64,000 nt of DNA from positions 55,292 to 119,291 of the forward strand of contig JAOAHY010000001.1 of assembly GCA_026414995.1 (NCBI GenBank), given 5' to 3'. Under the pieces are notes generated by a model. It was not told where the DNA came from, made no database searches, and was given only the letters and a program-made list of their open reading frames with translations. Shown in pieces: positions 63,626-64,000 of this stretch (its first letter is position 1; each line of letters begins with the position of its first letter). The position numbers and the translations under genes were made by a program. Origin of the DNA: Caldisericia bacterium (GTDB lineage: Bacteria; Caldisericota; Caldisericia; B22-G15).

Positions 63626-64000
63626 CTAAACCTCCAAATTTTTTAAATATGAACTCTTTAATTTTATCTCTTACTTCTCTAAATTTATTTAATTTTTCTT
63701 CTTTACTACCTTCAAATGAAGATGGATCTTCAAAACTATAATGAAGATATTCTTTAGCTCCTGGAAAAAAAGGGCAGTTCTCCTTAGCACTGTCACATAC
63801 AGTAACAACATAATCAAATTTCTCTCCCTTAAATTCTAAAATGCTTTTTGATCTATAGTTTGAGATATCTATTCCAATTTCTTTCATAACTTCAATTGCC
63901 AAAGGGTTAACATTTGTTGGTTTAGTTCCAGCGCTGAAACCAATATATTTATTTTTTAAAAAATGATTTATTAATCCTTCAGCAATTTGAGATCTTGCTG
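63618..64000 (-). CDS. arsC: Low-molecular-weight phosphatase/arsenate reductase ArsC (partial, 5' end outside window)
   Basis: The minus-strand frame is open from the window edge to the stop at 63618, about 126 residues. It begins at ARSQIAEG, which follows the catalytic Cys loop of the family (that Cys is outside the window), continues with GFSAGTKPTNVNPLAIEVMKE and YRSKS, then the general acid Asp in VTVCDSAKENCPFFPG. The two downstream cysteines in CDSAKENC are those used by thioredoxin-coupled arsenate reductases. A shorter TTG start at 63902 is within the conserved fold and unlikely. It may act on arsenate or phosphotyrosine. Confidence 0.88.
   Translation of the reverse strand, partial: ARSQIAEGLINHFLKNKYIGFSAGTKPTNVNPLAIEVMKEIGIDISNYRSKSILEFKGEKFDYVVTVCDSAKENCPFFPGAKEYLHYSFEDPSSFEGSKEEKLNKFREVRDKIKEFIFKKFGGLDD

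Noticed and set aside
63618-63902. Short arsC-type protein starting at TTG 63902
   Set aside because: The same frame stays open to the window edge with conserved ARSQIAEG and GFSAGTKPTNVNP text, so the gene is simply cut by the window.

Overview
This is an AT-rich, densely packed bacterial chromosome segment with no phage, IS element or CRISPR array. The stable RNAs (five tRNAs, one tmRNA) are clearly more GC-rich than the rest, which hints at growth at raised temperature (inference). Gene content points to an anaerobic scavenger of amino acids and nucleosides: two BMP-type nucleoside-like ABC importers, a TAXI-TRAP importer, a polar amino-acid ABC importer, a 2-hydroxyacyl-CoA dehydratase-like system with its ATP-driven activase, and a small ferredoxin. 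The rpsP-khpA-ylqD-rimM-trmD order, the copper-amine-oxidase-N (stalk) domains and the extra RNA methyltransferase after trmD fit a deep-branching thermophile-rich lineage or a Firmicutes relative (Caldisericota, Dictyoglomota, Thermotogota and similar are candidates). I cannot place it more precisely from sequence alone.

Layout. 1-3021 (minus): end of a BMP-type ABC operon. 3167-7929 (plus): TAXI-TRAP operon ending in a diaminopentanoate-dehydrogenase-like gene. 7926-17128: roadblock protein, glyA, nucleoside kinase, uvrC, miaA, PLP lyase, GAF-GGDEF protein, cyclodeaminase. 17209-25846 (plus): ferredoxin, tRNA-Ser, TGS-GTPase, MFS, thrC, M20 peptidase, Nudix, xerC/D-type recombinase, deoB. 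25857-27896: tmRNA followed 6 nt later by an orphan HD-domain protein resembling the N-terminal part of Cas10/Csx11. 27899-32466 (minus): second, complete BMP ABC operon. 32583-35658 (plus): ribosome-maturation operon with two khpA copies. 35614-40015 (minus): five-gene metal/corrinoid-type uptake operon (NTPase, DUF364, stalk-fused binding protein, ATPase, permease). 40115-45068: large secreted metallopeptidase and a phospholipase C/P1-nuclease-like secreted protein. 45128-48135: tRNA-Ser, tRNA-Arg, uvrA. 48145-53424: LTxxQ protein, tRNA-Leu, tRNA-Cys, tatD, amino-acid ABC operon, lgt. 53306-61516 (minus): ispE, rsmA, two small unknowns, UDP-sugar dehydrogenase, eno, activase and two dehydratase subunits. 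61589-64000: unknown protein, stalk-domain protein, partial arsC-type phosphatase.

Two cross-cutting patterns stand out. First, several monocistronic or first genes appear to be leaderless: a -10 box (often extended, TGnTAAAAT) lies 7-8 nt before the ATG with no Shine-Dalgarno (9668, 12883, 49245, 55904, 61516), while most other genes carry a strong GGAGG. Second, three genes (17546, 26217, 45313) start 5-11 nt after the encoded CCA end of a tRNA or tmRNA, also without a Shine-Dalgarno, so RNA 3' processing would produce near-leaderless mRNAs. The most novel single gene is the HD protein at 26217-27896; the ferredoxin with an Asp in place of a cluster ligand, the stalk-fused binding protein and the duplicated khpA are also worth attention.
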